A DNA stretch of 64,000 nucleotides from positions 186,001 through 250,000 of the forward strand of contig NZ_JAQQXS010000005.1 of the NCBI RefSeq assembly GCF_028595305.1, in the 5' to 3' direction. Source of the stretch: Roseateles koreensis. Its GTDB lineage: Bacteria; Pseudomonadota; Gammaproteobacteria; Burkholderiales; Burkholderiaceae_C. The notes below the pieces were generated by a model. The model searched no databases, had not been told where the DNA came from, and was given only the letters and a program-made list of their open reading frames with translations. Shown piece by piece: positions 23,315 to 32,795 of this stretch (position 1 is its first letter; each line of letters starts with the position of its first letter). The position numbers and the translations under genes are program-made.

Positions 23315-25615
23315 ATGTCCTCGCGATTCCCTGAAACGGCGGCCTGCGCCCTGCCGGCTTCCTCCACCTTGGCCAAGCCCGGCCTCACTTGCGCACCGGC
23401 GCTGCTGCCGCTGGGTGCGTTTGCCGCCGGCTTCGGCCTGATGGTGGGTTCGGCCTTCGCGCAAAGCACGGTGCCCGTGCCGCCCGCCTTGGCCGCTTCA
23501 ACCGCCCCCGGCGAAGTGGTGCTGCCCGCGGTGCGCGTCAAGGCCGCTGCGGCCGACGACACCAAGCAGAACCTGCAAACCACCACCACCACCATCGGCA
23601 AGGGCCAGCAAGACATCCGGGACATTCCGCAGTCCATCACGGTGATGACGGAAAAGCTGCTCGACGACGCCAAGCTCGACACCCTCAAGCAGGCCTTGCA
23701 CTACACCGCCGGCATCACTTTTGCCGCCACCGAGAACGGCACCGACCAGGACATCCGCATGCGCGGCTTCCCCGTGGCCACCACGGGCGACCTGCTGATC
23801 GACGGCATGAAAGATCCCTCGCAATACGACCGCGACAGCTTCAATTACGACCGCATCGAGGTGATGCGTGGTTCCGCCTCCATGCTGTTCGGCCGCGGCT
23901 CGACGGGCGGCGTGATCAACCAGGTCACCAAGAAGCCCGAGTTGCTGGATCAAAGCGATGTGGTCACAACCGTCGGTACAGGGGGTTATGTGCGCGCCAC
24001 CGGCGACTTCAATGTGCGCCTGGGCGAATCAGCGGCGCTGCGTGTCAACGCGATGAACACCACCGCCGACAACAACGGCGCCAAGGTCAACAAGCACGGC
24101 GTGGCGCCCAGCTTCAGCTGGGGCATCGACAGCGCGGATGAATTCAATGTGGGCTTGTTTTATCTGAAGGTCGACAACGTGCCCATGTCCAACCTGCGCT
24201 ACCTCAGCGGCAGCGTGGCGGCTCAGATACCGGCGCAAAACTTCTACGGCACCGCGAGCGACTTTCTGAAGGGGGAGGCGCTGTACGGCAGCGCGTCATG
24301 GACGCACCGCTTTGCTGATGGCGGTACCCTGCGCACCCAGTTCCGCAAGGGCGACTACAAGCGCAACTCGTGGAGCACCACCGCCAGCTACCCGACAGGT
24401 TCTACGGCAGCCTCCGTGACCGACTCAACGCTGCTGAGCACCGTGGGCCTGGCCCCGCGCAAAGACGATATCGACGGCACCTATTTGCAAAGCGACTACA
24501 GCAATCGGTTTGAGTGGTTCGGCCTGCGCAACGAGGTGATCACCGGCGTGGACGCCGCCTATGAAAAAGCCACCCGCTTCGGCGCTTACGGCTCGGTGCT
24601 GACCAATTACAACAAGGGCAGCGTCAGCGTGGGCGACCCCAATAACGGCCGTGTGACAGCGGCCTTGCCCACCTACCGCCAAACCAGCGATTTCACCGGC
24701 ACCTCAGTTGGCGCCTATATGCAAGACCTGGTCTCGCTGACCGAGCATTGGAAGCTGCTGGGCGGCCTGCGCTACGACCGCTTCAAGGCCGATATGCACA
24801 GCAATGTTTACGCCAACAACACGACGGCCACCACCCCTACGTCGGTGACGCCATCCAATTTGTCTTACCCTGAGCTATGGAGTTATCGCGGCGGCGTGCT
24901 GTACCAACCCAGCCTGAGCCAGTCTTACCATTTCTCTTACGGCACCTCGTTCAACACCTCGGCCGATACCTACCAGTACACCACGCAGCAAATCGCCAAC
25001 GTGCCGGCTGAGCAAAGCCGCAATGTCGAGTTGGGTGCGAAGCTGGACTGGCTGAATGGCCAGTTGTCCACCCGCGCGGCGCTTTTCCGCACCGAGAAGT
25101 ACAACGAGCGCACGACCGACTCCGACTTTGCCGGCACCTACCCGGTGTTGAGCGGCAAGCGGCATTCGCAAGGGCTGGAGTTCGACATCACCGGGCGCAT
25201 CACGCCGGCCTTGGAGGTCTATGTGTCTTATTCCTTCATCCAAGAAGCCAAGATCGACAAGGCGGGATCGGCCGTCACTCTGCTGACCCACGACGTTGGC
25301 CTGACGCCCAAGCACAGCGGTGCGGCCTGGCTCAGCTATCAGCTGGCGCCCAAACTGCGCATTGCGGGTGGCGCACGCGGCGCTTCCGAGAACCGGCCGC
25401 TGCAAGGCGGCACGGCGGCAGCGTCGGTCACCGCACGGGCACCGGGTTATGTGGCGTACGACGCGATGGTCGAGTTCAAGCCGACCGAAGACTTCTTCGC
25501 GCAGCTCAACGTCAACAACCTGACCGACAAAGTCTACGGCGACCAGCTCTATCCCGGTTTTTACACGCCGGGAGAGGCACGCACCTTGCGGATGACGCTG
25601 GGCGTGCGCTTCTAA
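23315..25615 (+). CDS. TonB-dependent siderophore receptor (Fiu-like, catecholate type)
   Basis: A 766-residue outer-membrane receptor. An atypical long signal region ends near FGLMVGSAFAQS. A TonB-box-like VVLPAVRVKA follows, then the plug domain (DIRDIPQSITVMTEKLLDD, GFPVATTGDLLIDGMKD, RIEVMRGSASMLFGRGSTGG). The C-terminal beta-barrel ends in LRMTLGVRF with the terminal Phe typical of such proteins. The plug motif and the adjacent piuC/ybiX gene mirror the Fiu-YbiX pair of E. coli, so catecholate or mono-catechol iron complexes are the likely substrates. ATG 23315 with GGAG upstream is preferred over TTG 23216. Confidence 0.9.
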   Translation: MSSRFPETAACALPASSTLAKPGLTCAPALLPLGAFAAGFGLMVGSAFAQSTVPVPPALAASTAPGEVVLPAVRVKAAAADDTKQNLQTTTTTIGKGQQDIRDIPQSITVMTEKLLDDAKLDTLKQALHYTAGITFAATENGTDQDIRMRGFPVATTGDLLIDGMKDPSQYDRDSFNYDRIEVMRGSASMLFGRGSTGGVINQVTKKPELLDQSDVVTTVGTGGYVRATGDFNVRLGESAALRVNAMNTTADNNGAKVNKHGVAPSFSWGIDSADEFNVGLFYLKVDNVPMSNLRYLSGSVAAQIPAQNFYGTASDFLKGEALYGSASWTHRFADGGTLRTQFRKGDYKRNSWSTTASYPTGSTAASVTDSTLLSTVGLAPRKDDIDGTYLQSDYSNRFEWFGLRNEVITGVDAAYEKATRFGAYGSVLTNYNKGSVSVGDPNNGRVTAALPTYRQTSDFTGTSVGAYMQDLVSLTEHWKLLGGLRYDRFKADMHSNVYANNTTATTPTSVTPSNLSYPELWSYRGGVLYQPSLSQSYHFSYGTSFNTSADTYQYTTQQIANVPAEQSRNVELGAKLDWLNGQLSTRAALFRTEKYNERTTDSDFAGTYPVLSGKRHSQGLEFDITGRITPALEVYVSYSFIQEAKIDKAGSAVTLLTHDVGLTPKHSGAAWLSYQLAPKLRIAGGARGASENRPLQGGTAAASVTARAPGYVAYDAMVEFKPTEDFFAQLNVNNLTDKVYGDQLYPGFYTPGEARTLRMTLGVRF

Positions 25616-25666
25616 CCCAACGTTTCATCGGCTTCACGAACCCTGAGCGGACAAGGCACCATCACC

Positions 25667-26353
25667 ATGCTGTTGCACGTCAAAAATGTACTCACCCCCG
25701 ACGAGTTGCGTCAGGCGCGTGAGATCCTGGCTCAAGCCCCTTGGGGCGACGGGCGCATTACGGCGGGCGAGCAATCTGCCCAGGCCAAGAACAACCAGCA
25801 ATTGCCGGAGGGCTGCGAGGCCACCCAGCTTTTGCAGAAAATGGTGCTGCAGGGCTTGCAGCGCCATCAGTTGTTCTTTTCAGCGGCCTTGCCCAAGCAG
25901 ATTTCGCCGCCCTTGTTCAACCGCTATGGCGGCGAGGCCAACAGCTTTGGCAACCATGTGGACAGCGCCGTGCGTTACCTGCGCGACGGCACTGGCCGGG
26001 TGCGCACCGATGTCTCCTGCACCGTGTTTTTCGCCGACCCGGACGAGTATGACGGCGGCGAGCTGATGGTGGAAGACACCTTCGGCCAGCACCGCGTCAA
26101 GCTGCCGGCGGGCGATATGGTGCTCTACCCCGGCCACTCGGTGCACCGGGTCGAGCCGGTGACACGGGGGTACCGCCTGGCCAGCTACTTCTGGATCCAC
26201 AGCATGGTGCGCAGCGACGAGCAACGCCGCCTGCTCTTCGACATGGACACTCATTTGATGAGCCTGCGCAGCCGCATGGGCGAGAGCGATCCGGCGGTGA
26301 TCGGCCTGACCGCCAGCTATCACAACCTGCTGCGTATGTGGCTCGAATTTTGA
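25667..26353 (+). CDS. piuC: Fe2+/2-oxoglutarate-dependent PKHD-type hydroxylase (PiuC/YbiX)
   Basis: A 228-residue oxygenase of the PKHD family. The metal triad is visible as H97-x-D99 (in [10 protein letters not shown]) and H160 (in [10 protein letters not shown]), with R170 for 2-oxoglutarate in [10 protein letters not shown]. Length and blocks such as [14 protein letters not shown] and [16 protein letters not shown] match the YbiX/PiuC group. This gene is nearly always next to a catecholate siderophore receptor, as here, and is thought to act on the imported siderophore to free iron; direct proof of the reaction is limited. It is followed by a PepSY protein and a cytochrome b. Confidence 0.93.
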   Translation: MLLHVKNVLTPDELRQAREILAQAPWGDGRITAGEQSAQAKNNQQLPEGCEATQLLQKMVLQGLQRHQLFFSAALPKQISPPLFNRYGGEANSFGNHVDSAVRYLRDGTGRVRTDVSCTVFFADPDEYDGGELMVEDTFGQHRVKLPAGDMVLYPGHSVHRVEPVTRGYRLASYFWIHSMVRSDEQRRLLFDMDTHLMSLRSRMGESDPAVIGLTASYHNLLRMWLEF

Positions 26354-26390
26354 GCTCCGCAATCGACAAGATACAAGAGGACCTTGTGAA

Positions 26391-26681
26391 ATGACCAAAA
26401 CCAACCATTCCCTTGCCGCGCTGTTGCTGGCCACCGTCGCCTTTGGCGCCCATGCCCACGGCGATGTGAGCTGCCCCAAAATTCCCAAAGAAGAGTGGCG
26501 CCCCCAAATGGAGTTGCAGCACAAACTAAGCGCCGAGGGTTGGCGCATCCGCCAAGTTAAGACCTTCAGCACCTGCTATGAGGTGTACGGCTTTGACGCC
26601 AAGGGCGAGCGCGTCGAGGCTTTCTTCAACCCCAAGACCTTTGAACGCATCGAACCCAACTCGGCGCCGGAGAAAAAGTGA
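26391..26681 (+). CDS. Small secreted PepSY-like protein
   Basis: A 96-residue protein with a signal peptide (MTKTNHSLAALLLATVAFGAHA, cleaved before HGDV). The mature part has one PepSY-like unit: PKEEWRPQMELQHKLSAEGWRIRQVKTFSTCYEVYGFDAKGERVE broken into helix, strand VKTF, and VEAFFNPKTFE, with a Cys pair (CPK and TCYE) that could form a disulfide. AGAGGA precedes the ATG. Its stop overlaps the cytochrome b start, so the two are coupled. Periplasmic PepSY units next to membrane cytochromes are common in flavin or iron reductase loci. Confidence 0.82.
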   Translation: MTKTNHSLAALLLATVAFGAHAHGDVSCPKIPKEEWRPQMELQHKLSAEGWRIRQVKTFSTCYEVYGFDAKGERVEAFFNPKTFERIEPNSAPEKK

Positions 26682-27265
26682 CCTCTGTCCGAACCGGGAC
26701 TCAGACCAACGCTGAGGCCAGCGCCGAGGTCCGCGTCTGGGATCGCGCAGTGCGCGGTTTGCACGTCTTGTTGGCCGTGAGCGTCATCGCAGCCTGGGCC
26801 ACCGGGTTCCGCTTTCATCCCAATCACCATGCGCTGGGCTACGCGGCAGCCACGGTGGTGGCGCTGCGCCTGGCCTGGGGCTTTGTGGGCAGCAGCTACG
26901 CCAGGTTCGCCAACTTCGTGCGCGATCCGGCGGCCACGCTGGCCTACGCACGCAAGCTGGCGGCTAATCGGGCGCCGCACTACCTGGGGCATAACCCCCT
27001 GGGTGGATGGATGGTGATCGCCCTGCTTGCCTGTGTAGGCCTGTGCAGCCTCACGGGCTTTCTCTACACCACCGATTGGCTCTGGGGTTATGCTTGGCTT
27101 GATGCGCTGCACCGCGGCTTGGCTTGGCTGCTGGCGTTACTGCTCTGCTTGCACCTGTGCGGCGTGGCCATGATGAGCTGGCTCAGCCGCGAGAACCTGG
27201 TCGTGGCGATGGTGAGTGGGCGAAAGAAAGTTCCGGCGAGGGGCAAGCAAACCTTCAGTCATTGA
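26678..27265 (+). CDS. Cytochrome b561-family membrane protein
   Basis: A 195-residue inner-membrane cytochrome b with four main helices. Candidate haem ligands are His in VRGLHVLLAVSVIAAW, in the HPNHHALGY loop and in DALHRGLAWLLALLLCLHLCGVAMMSWL. The start is GTG at 26678, overlapping the preceding stop as GTGA. With the PepSY protein and PiuC it forms the tail of the iron cluster, so transfer of electrons for iron reduction in or across the membrane is a reasonable inference. Other family members exchange electrons with soluble cytochromes. Confidence 0.85.
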   Translation: MTSVRTGTQTNAEASAEVRVWDRAVRGLHVLLAVSVIAAWATGFRFHPNHHALGYAAATVVALRLAWGFVGSSYARFANFVRDPAATLAYARKLAANRAPHYLGHNPLGGWMVIALLACVGLCSLTGFLYTTDWLWGYAWLDALHRGLAWLLALLLCLHLCGVAMMSWLSRENLVVAMVSGRKKVPARGKQTFSH

Positions 27266-27304
27266 CGGTGGTTTTGCGGACTCTTGCTAGAACTTGTTAG
27301 GCCT

Positions 27305-27697
27305 TCAGCCTTTGCGAAACCCTTGGCTGCCCAACCATCTAACGGCTTCTTCAATATTGGCGCTATGTCGATAGTTGGATATCTGGGACGCTTTTTGGGC
27401 GAGGTCTTTGACCATCACCGCATGAAAAGACGAGGGTAATACGTCAGTGACTGTCGTCATGCCATGGCTTGCAGCGTCGGTAAAAAACTCCCACCATCGC
27501 TGAAATACATCCGGCGTGCCACCGTCCCAAAGCGTCGCGTCGGTCAACATGGCCCACGGCTCGTCGTTAAATACGCCCCAAAGCTTTTTGGCGTCCGCGT
27601 GCAAAGCCAGCACGGCTTCCACATTCCATGCGCCGATATAGCTAACTGACATGACACGGCCGTCTACTCGGATGATGTATTTACCATGCTGCCTCAT
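27305..27697 (-). CDS. Small STAS/SpoIIAA-like protein of a c-di-GMP signalling operon
   Basis: A 130-residue soluble protein. The pattern of alternating strands and helices (GKYIIRVDGRVMSVSYIG, AVLALHADAKKLWGV, WAMLTDATLWDGGTPDVFQRWWEFF, GMTTVTDVLPSSFHAVMVKDL) resembles the STAS/SpoIIAA-like fold, but identity is too low by eye for firm assignment. ATG 27697 is chosen because the longer frame would overlap the diguanylate cyclase by over 80 bases. It starts 28 bases after that gene, making it the third gene of a kinase-cyclase operon and a possible partner or output protein. Confidence 0.65.
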   Translation of the reverse strand: MRQHGKYIIRVDGRVMSVSYIGAWNVEAVLALHADAKKLWGVFNDEPWAMLTDATLWDGGTPDVFQRWWEFFTDAASHGMTTVTDVLPSSFHAVMVKDLAQKASQISNYRHSANIEEAVRWLGSQGFRKG

Positions 27698-27725
27698 ACG
27701 GTAACCCCCAATACTTGGTTCCCCT

Positions 27726-28694
27726 TCAGGCGCTTGTGATTTCAACAGATCTGACTTGCCCTCTCCCCCCCGCCTTCGATTCATAGAGCATTCGGTCGGC
27801 TGCATCAATCAGCGTCTCGGGATCATCTCCTTGGGCGGGCAGAGCCGCTGCAACGCCAAGACTGATGGTGACGACCGGAGCAACGCTTGAGCCCTCATGT
27901 GAAATTGCCAAGTCGCGCACCGCAGCTTCAAGTTCCTGTGCCTTGTGAATCGCACCTTTGAGCGGAGTTTCGGGCAGCAGGCAAACAAACTCCTCGCCCC
28001 CAAATCGGGCCAGCAAGTCGGCGGGCCTCCACATGCGCGACTTCATGGCCGAGGCAACCGAAGACAGGCAATAGTCGCCCATCGGATGCCCGTAGATGTC
28101 GTTGAATCGCTTGAAGAAGTCGACGTCGATGAATACCAGTGAGATAGGCAGCGAGTTGCGTGCGCAGCGTCGCCATTCCTTGAACAACGTGCTGTTGAAG
28201 TGCCTTCGATTGCCCAGGCCCGTCAAGGCATCAGTCCGTGCAATGCGTCTGAGGAGATCCGACTTGGCCTTGAGTCGTAACTGCGTATTGACACGGACTG
28301 AGACGATTCTTGGATTGAAAGGCTTAGAAATGAAGTCAGCCGCCCCTGCATCGAGGGCGCGCGCTTCGTCGTCGACGCTGCAATTTCCTGTAAGAAATAT
28401 GACCGGAATGTTCTGGGTCTCCGGGTCTTCTTTCAATTGCCGGCATACCTCCATTCCCGTCATCCCAGGCATTACCATGTCGAGAAGGACGAGGTCGGGC
28501 GGATTCACCTTGGCCCTGCTCAGTGCCTGGGCTCCGCTGGTCGCGACGAACACCTCATAGGTGTCCTTGAAGAGTTGATAGAGCGTTTGTAGCACCGCCG
28601 CCTGATCGTCCACGATCAAGACCGACGAGCGGCGCACTGGGGCCAATGCATCCTCTTCGATGTCGTCGGGCAAGTCTATGAACCCTGATTTCAC
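27726..28694 (-). CDS. Response regulator diguanylate cyclase (REC-GGDEF)
   Basis: A 322-residue PleD-like protein making the second messenger c-di-GMP. The receiver domain (about 24-140) has the acidic pair D29/D30, phospho-acceptor D72 in LVLLDMVMPG, T102 and K124. The GGDEF domain (about 150-315) has DALTGLGNRRHF, IDVDFFKRFND and an intact GGEEF active site (232-236). An RPAD inhibitory site (R223-D226) lies five residues ahead, so product feedback is expected. The ATG overlaps the hybrid-kinase stop by 4 bases; phosphotransfer from that kinase's Hpt domain is likely. Confidence 0.95.
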   Translation of the reverse strand: MKSGFIDLPDDIEEDALAPVRRSSVLIVDDQAAVLQTLYQLFKDTYEVFVATSGAQALSRAKVNPPDLVLLDMVMPGMTGMEVCRQLKEDPETQNIPVIFLTGNCSVDDEARALDAGAADFISKPFNPRIVSVRVNTQLRLKAKSDLLRRIARTDALTGLGNRRHFNSTLFKEWRRCARNSLPISLVFIDVDFFKRFNDIYGHPMGDYCLSSVASAMKSRMWRPADLLARFGGEEFVCLLPETPLKGAIHKAQELEAAVRDLAISHEGSSVAPVVTISLGVAAALPAQGDDPETLIDAADRMLYESKAGGRGQVRSVEITSA

Positions 28695-31600
28695 GGTGCT
28701 GTCTTCCGGAATTTTTGGAGTAGCTTGAAGGCCAGTTGAAAGTCTAAGCTGCCGATCGCTGCATCCAACTCAGCTATTTCACCGCCGTGGACCCTGCCTA
28801 AATCGAAACGCAATGAATCAAACTCATCGATTGCGCGCATATTTCCATCATGCAGAAGTGTGCTCAAATTTTCGAGTCGGCGTTGCATGTCGCGGCGCGC
28901 GACCGGCCGGTCGATAACTGCAGTTTGATCCATCAATGGCGCGTGCTGTGCCAGGTAGGCCTTGAGCGCCTCTACGGACTGTTGCGCCACGGCATCCATG
29001 CTGCGAAGAAGCTCTTCAATAAAGCGCGGCGAGAGATCACCTGACTTTGCCTGCTGTTCAGCACGGTCCTCTGCTTTGCCCGCAACGTCCGCCAACAACA
29101 CAGCGCCTGTCATGCCAGCATTGCCTTTGATGGTGTGCAGCAGTCGAATGGCCGCTGAGCTGTCCCGAATGCCCTCTTCATGCATTTGCTTCGGCAATGA
29201 TTCAATCGCCGCGATCAAGGTTCGGATACTGCGCTGCAACAGCGCTTCACGGCCTCCGAAACGGACCAACGCCAGAGGCATGTCCAGCACGGACTGACCA
29301 CCGTGAGAATTTTCATCTGATCTTGGTGGCGAGTGTTCGAGCGGCGCTGGACTCAAGCGATGGGTGTGACGTTGGACGATTTCAACCAACTCAGCAAAAT
29401 CGATGGGCTTGCCGATGTGGTCATTCATGCCTGCATCAAGACATGCCTGACGGTCGGTCGGCATCGCGTTGGCGGTCATGGCAATGATGGGAATCTTCAC
29501 CTGCCCGAGCTCACGTCGAATCTTGCGTGTGGCCTCGTATCCATCCATCCTGGGCATTTGTACATCCATCAACACGAGGTCAAATGGAGGCTGTGCACAC
29601 CGCACCGCATCGACAGCGGCCAAGCCGTCTTCGGCCAATGAAACGGCGGCGCCTTCGTCGCTCAACAGTTCGGTGGCAACCTGCTGATTGAATGGACTGT
29701 CCTCCACCAACAGAATTCTCAGGCCTTTGAGCAACATGGCACTGACGTGGCCGGTCCGGGGGGCAACTTCGCCATTCGTTTTCATTTTCACGCTTGCTTC
29801 GGTGACTGTCTCCAGAAGCATCGAAGGTGTTATTGGCTTGACGAGGAATCCGTCCAAGGAACTATTTGAATGCTCAGCCTTCTTTGACAGGACTTCACGG
29901 CCGTGCGCGGTGACCATGATGAGCACAGGCTGGCTGTCGTTGGTGAGGCCTCGAATGCGTTCGCACACCACCCATCCATCCATTGCTGGCATGTTCCAAT
30001 CCACCAGAACGACGTCAAAGGGTTGCTTGTTTGCGGTCGCGTCCGCCAGCTTGGCCAAACCTTGCGCACCGCTGGATGCCACCTGCACATGCCAGCCAAA
30101 CTCATGCCCGTAGGCGCAAAGCAAGTCGAGCGACGCCGCGTTGTCGTCGATTGCCAGTACCCGCAATGCCTTGAGTAACGGTGAAATGCGTTGAGGTTCA
30201 GCGAGAGTGCTTACTTTTTCGAAAGTGACTTCAAAACTGAACAAACTGCCCTTGCCAAGCTCACTGTGCACGGTCAGGCGACCGCCCATCAAAGCCACGA
30301 AGCGCTGGCTGATGGCCAGGCCCAGCCCCGTTCCACCGAATCTGCGGGTGGTTGAGGCTTCGGCTTGCGAAAACCCTTCAAAGATCGTTTCGAGCTTGTC
30401 CGGCGGGATGCCAATGCCTGAGTCTTGAATCGAAAATTTGGCCACCACACGCTGCTCATCGTTGGCGATCGAATCGATGGAAATCACAACCTCACCGCTG
30501 TCCGTGAACTTGATCGCATTGCTCGCCAGATTGATCAAAATTTGCTTAAGGCGCAATGCGTCGCCGATAAGGTTGTTGGGAATTTGATCGGAAATCTGGA
30601 ACAAGACTTCGATGTTCTTGTCGCCCACATTGGTCGAAACGATCACCGCAAGATCGTCTAGCAATTGACTCAATTGGAAGGGCTGAGGATCCAGCGTCAT
30701 CTTGCCAGCGTCGATCTTGGAGAAGTCGAGAATGTCGTTCAGGATGGACAGCAGCGTCTTCGCCGCCAGTTGTGACTTGTCGACATAGTCGGCTTGGCGC
30801 GGCGTCAGATCAGTGCGCTTCATCAACTGCAGCATGCCCAGCACAGCGTTCATCGGCGTGCGCAGTTCGTGGCTCATATTGGCCAAAAATTGGGCTTTGG
30901 CCGCGCTTGCAGACTCGGCTTGACGGGTTCTAAGCCCAAGCTCATCGTTCAAGGATTGCAACGCGAGATGGGCCTGCTTGATCTCGGTGATGTCAGCCAC
31001 CAGCACAAAGAATCCCCGCACCTCATTGACGTCTTTGTCGGGCACGTAGTGCCCCCAAGTATGGCTGAGCGAACCATCTGATTTCGTCAAGGAGCGCTCG
31101 AAATGCTGTGTTTCGCCACGCAGAGCAGCGTTGATGTAGGGTTCGTTCGCCGCGAACAATTCCGGGCCCAGCAATTCGGCCAACGAGATGTTGTTCATCT
31201 GCTGAGCTGATTTGCCAAACCACGCTTGATAGGCGCTATTTGAGAACTTGCAATGCAGACTTGTATCCCAGTACGCCACCAAGCCTGGCAGTACTTCGAC
31301 GAGGGTATGCATGAAGCGGTTACGCTCCAACAATGCGGCTTGCGCTTGCTTACGTTCAGAGATATCAAGGTGAGTGCCTGCCATCCACTCCGGATCGCCG
31401 TTTTCAAGCCTTGACTTCAGGCTGCCGCGCGCCTGAACCCAGACCCAGTGGCCTTGGCGATGCCGCATTCGCAACTCGCAGTCGTAATACGCAATCTTGC
31501 CGTCGAAATGCTCGGTCAGGGCCGTCAATGCCGCGGCCAAGTCTTCTTCGTGACAAAGACGCTGCCATGTTGAAATGTCGACCGGGCTCAACTCGCTCAG

Positions 31601-32605
31601 CGTGTAACCGAGCATGCTCGCCCACCGCTCGTTCAACCTCACGGCCCCGGTGCCGACGTTCCATTCCCAGATGCCTGCACCGGTGCCTTCGATGACTGAG
31701 GCCAGGAACTGGCGCTCGGCCTCCAGGGCCTTCTCGATAGCCATGGTTTCGGTAATGTCTTCGACCGAACCTACAAAGCCAATCAATTCTTTGTCGTTGC
31801 CGACAACAGGCTTAACCCAAGCGCGCACGGTACGCACTACGCCATATGCTGGTTGTAAACGGTACGTGCGGCGAAAATCCTGGTTCGCTCTGAGGGTTGT
31901 GCGCATCTCCTCCAGGACGCGGTCGCGATCCTCGGGGTGCAGTGTTTGGCTGTAGCCGCGCCCAAGACTCTGCGATAGCGTCAGGCCATGGATCTCCTGC
32001 CACCGCACATTGGTGTAGGTGCATTCACCCTCGACATTGGCAGCGAAGATGCCCAGCGGAGAAGCGTCGCTCAAGGCGCGAAACTTGGCCTCAGTTTTGA
32101 AGAACTCCAGGGCGTCACGCCGTCGCTCCAAGGCGGCCGTTGCGGCCTGGGCGAGCAGTCTCAATACGGTGCGCTGATGGTCATTGAGGTGTCTTGGCTT
32201 GCGGTCGATGACGCACAGCGTTCCAACTTTCTCACCACTGCTCAAAGTCAGGTTGGCGCCACAGTAAAAGCGAATGTAGGGATCACTGGCGACCAATGGG
32301 TTGCTGGCGAACCTCGGGTCGTCCAACGCGTTGTCGATCTCAAACAGACCGTCCTCTAGGATGGCGTGCGCACAAAACGCAACGTCTCGCGGCGTTTGTT
32401 CGGCCTCTGGCAATCCAACTTTGGCTTTGAACCACTGGCGATCAAAGTCAACCAAGCTGACCAGGGAAATCGGCACATCGCACACGGCCGCCGCCGCCTG
32501 CACAAGCGCCTCGAACTCCGGCTCAGGCCCGGTGTCTAGGACGTTGAGGTCGAGCAGCGCCTTCAGGCGCCCGGGCTCATCCTTTCCCAACGGAGCAGCA
32601 ACCAT
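28691..32605 (-). CDS. Hybrid sensor histidine kinase: GAF-PAS-PAS-PAS-HisKA-HATPase-REC-REC-Hpt
   Basis: A very large (1304-residue) multi-step phosphorelay kinase with no clear transmembrane helix, so probably cytoplasmic. An N-terminal GAF domain (about 10-165) is followed by three PAS units (about 175-300, 300-425 and 430-550, with PAC-like DISERKQAQ after the second). The dimerisation/phospho-acceptor box FLANMSHELRTPMNAVLG (His near 578) comes next. The ATPase domain has NLASNAIKFTDSGE, DSGIGIPPDKL and GGTGLGLAIS. Two receiver domains (VVLVDWNMPAMDG; LVLMDVQMPRMDGYEA) and a C-terminal Hpt domain (LLHTIKGNAG) complete the relay. It is coupled by ATGA to the diguanylate cyclase gene. Confidence 0.95.
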   Translation of the reverse strand: MVAAPLGKDEPGRLKALLDLNVLDTGPEPEFEALVQAAAAVCDVPISLVSLVDFDRQWFKAKVGLPEAEQTPRDVAFCAHAILEDGLFEIDNALDDPRFASNPLVASDPYIRFYCGANLTLSSGEKVGTLCVIDRKPRHLNDHQRTVLRLLAQAATAALERRRDALEFFKTEAKFRALSDASPLGIFAANVEGECTYTNVRWQEIHGLTLSQSLGRGYSQTLHPEDRDRVLEEMRTTLRANQDFRRTYRLQPAYGVVRTVRAWVKPVVGNDKELIGFVGSVEDITETMAIEKALEAERQFLASVIEGTGAGIWEWNVGTGAVRLNERWASMLGYTLSELSPVDISTWQRLCHEEDLAAALTALTEHFDGKIAYYDCELRMRHRQGHWVWVQARGSLKSRLENGDPEWMAGTHLDISERKQAQAALLERNRFMHTLVEVLPGLVAYWDTSLHCKFSNSAYQAWFGKSAQQMNNISLAELLGPELFAANEPYINAALRGETQHFERSLTKSDGSLSHTWGHYVPDKDVNEVRGFFVLVADITEIKQAHLALQSLNDELGLRTRQAESASAAKAQFLANMSHELRTPMNAVLGMLQLMKRTDLTPRQADYVDKSQLAAKTLLSILNDILDFSKIDAGKMTLDPQPFQLSQLLDDLAVIVSTNVGDKNIEVLFQISDQIPNNLIGDALRLKQILINLASNAIKFTDSGEVVISIDSIANDEQRVVAKFSIQDSGIGIPPDKLETIFEGFSQAEASTTRRFGGTGLGLAISQRFVALMGGRLTVHSELGKGSLFSFEVTFEKVSTLAEPQRISPLLKALRVLAIDDNAASLDLLCAYGHEFGWHVQVASSGAQGLAKLADATANKQPFDVVLVDWNMPAMDGWVVCERIRGLTNDSQPVLIMVTAHGREVLSKKAEHSNSSLDGFLVKPITPSMLLETVTEASVKMKTNGEVAPRTGHVSAMLLKGLRILLVEDSPFNQQVATELLSDEGAAVSLAEDGLAAVDAVRCAQPPFDLVLMDVQMPRMDGYEATRKIRRELGQVKIPIIAMTANAMPTDRQACLDAGMNDHIGKPIDFAELVEIVQRHTHRLSPAPLEHSPPRSDENSHGGQSVLDMPLALVRFGGREALLQRSIRTLIAAIESLPKQMHEEGIRDSSAAIRLLHTIKGNAGMTGAVLLADVAGKAEDRAEQQAKSGDLSPRFIEELLRSMDAVAQQSVEALKAYLAQHAPLMDQTAVIDRPVARRDMQRRLENLSTLLHDGNMRAIDEFDSLRFDLGRVHGGEIAELDAAIGSLDFQLAFKLLQKFRKTAP

Positions 32606-32795
32606 AGCGGTCCCATGTTCGTTTCTAAGGCCCCCACATTATTCATGCCTCGAAAGCCTCAATGACATCGCATATGAGCCTACATACAGGCCCTTTTCTT
32701 CGCCAACACGCAAGCAGACAAAGTTGATGACGAACGTCAAATCGGATCTTTAATGAAATTCGGCAAGTGGCCTGCTGTTGTGGCCCCGCACTCGC

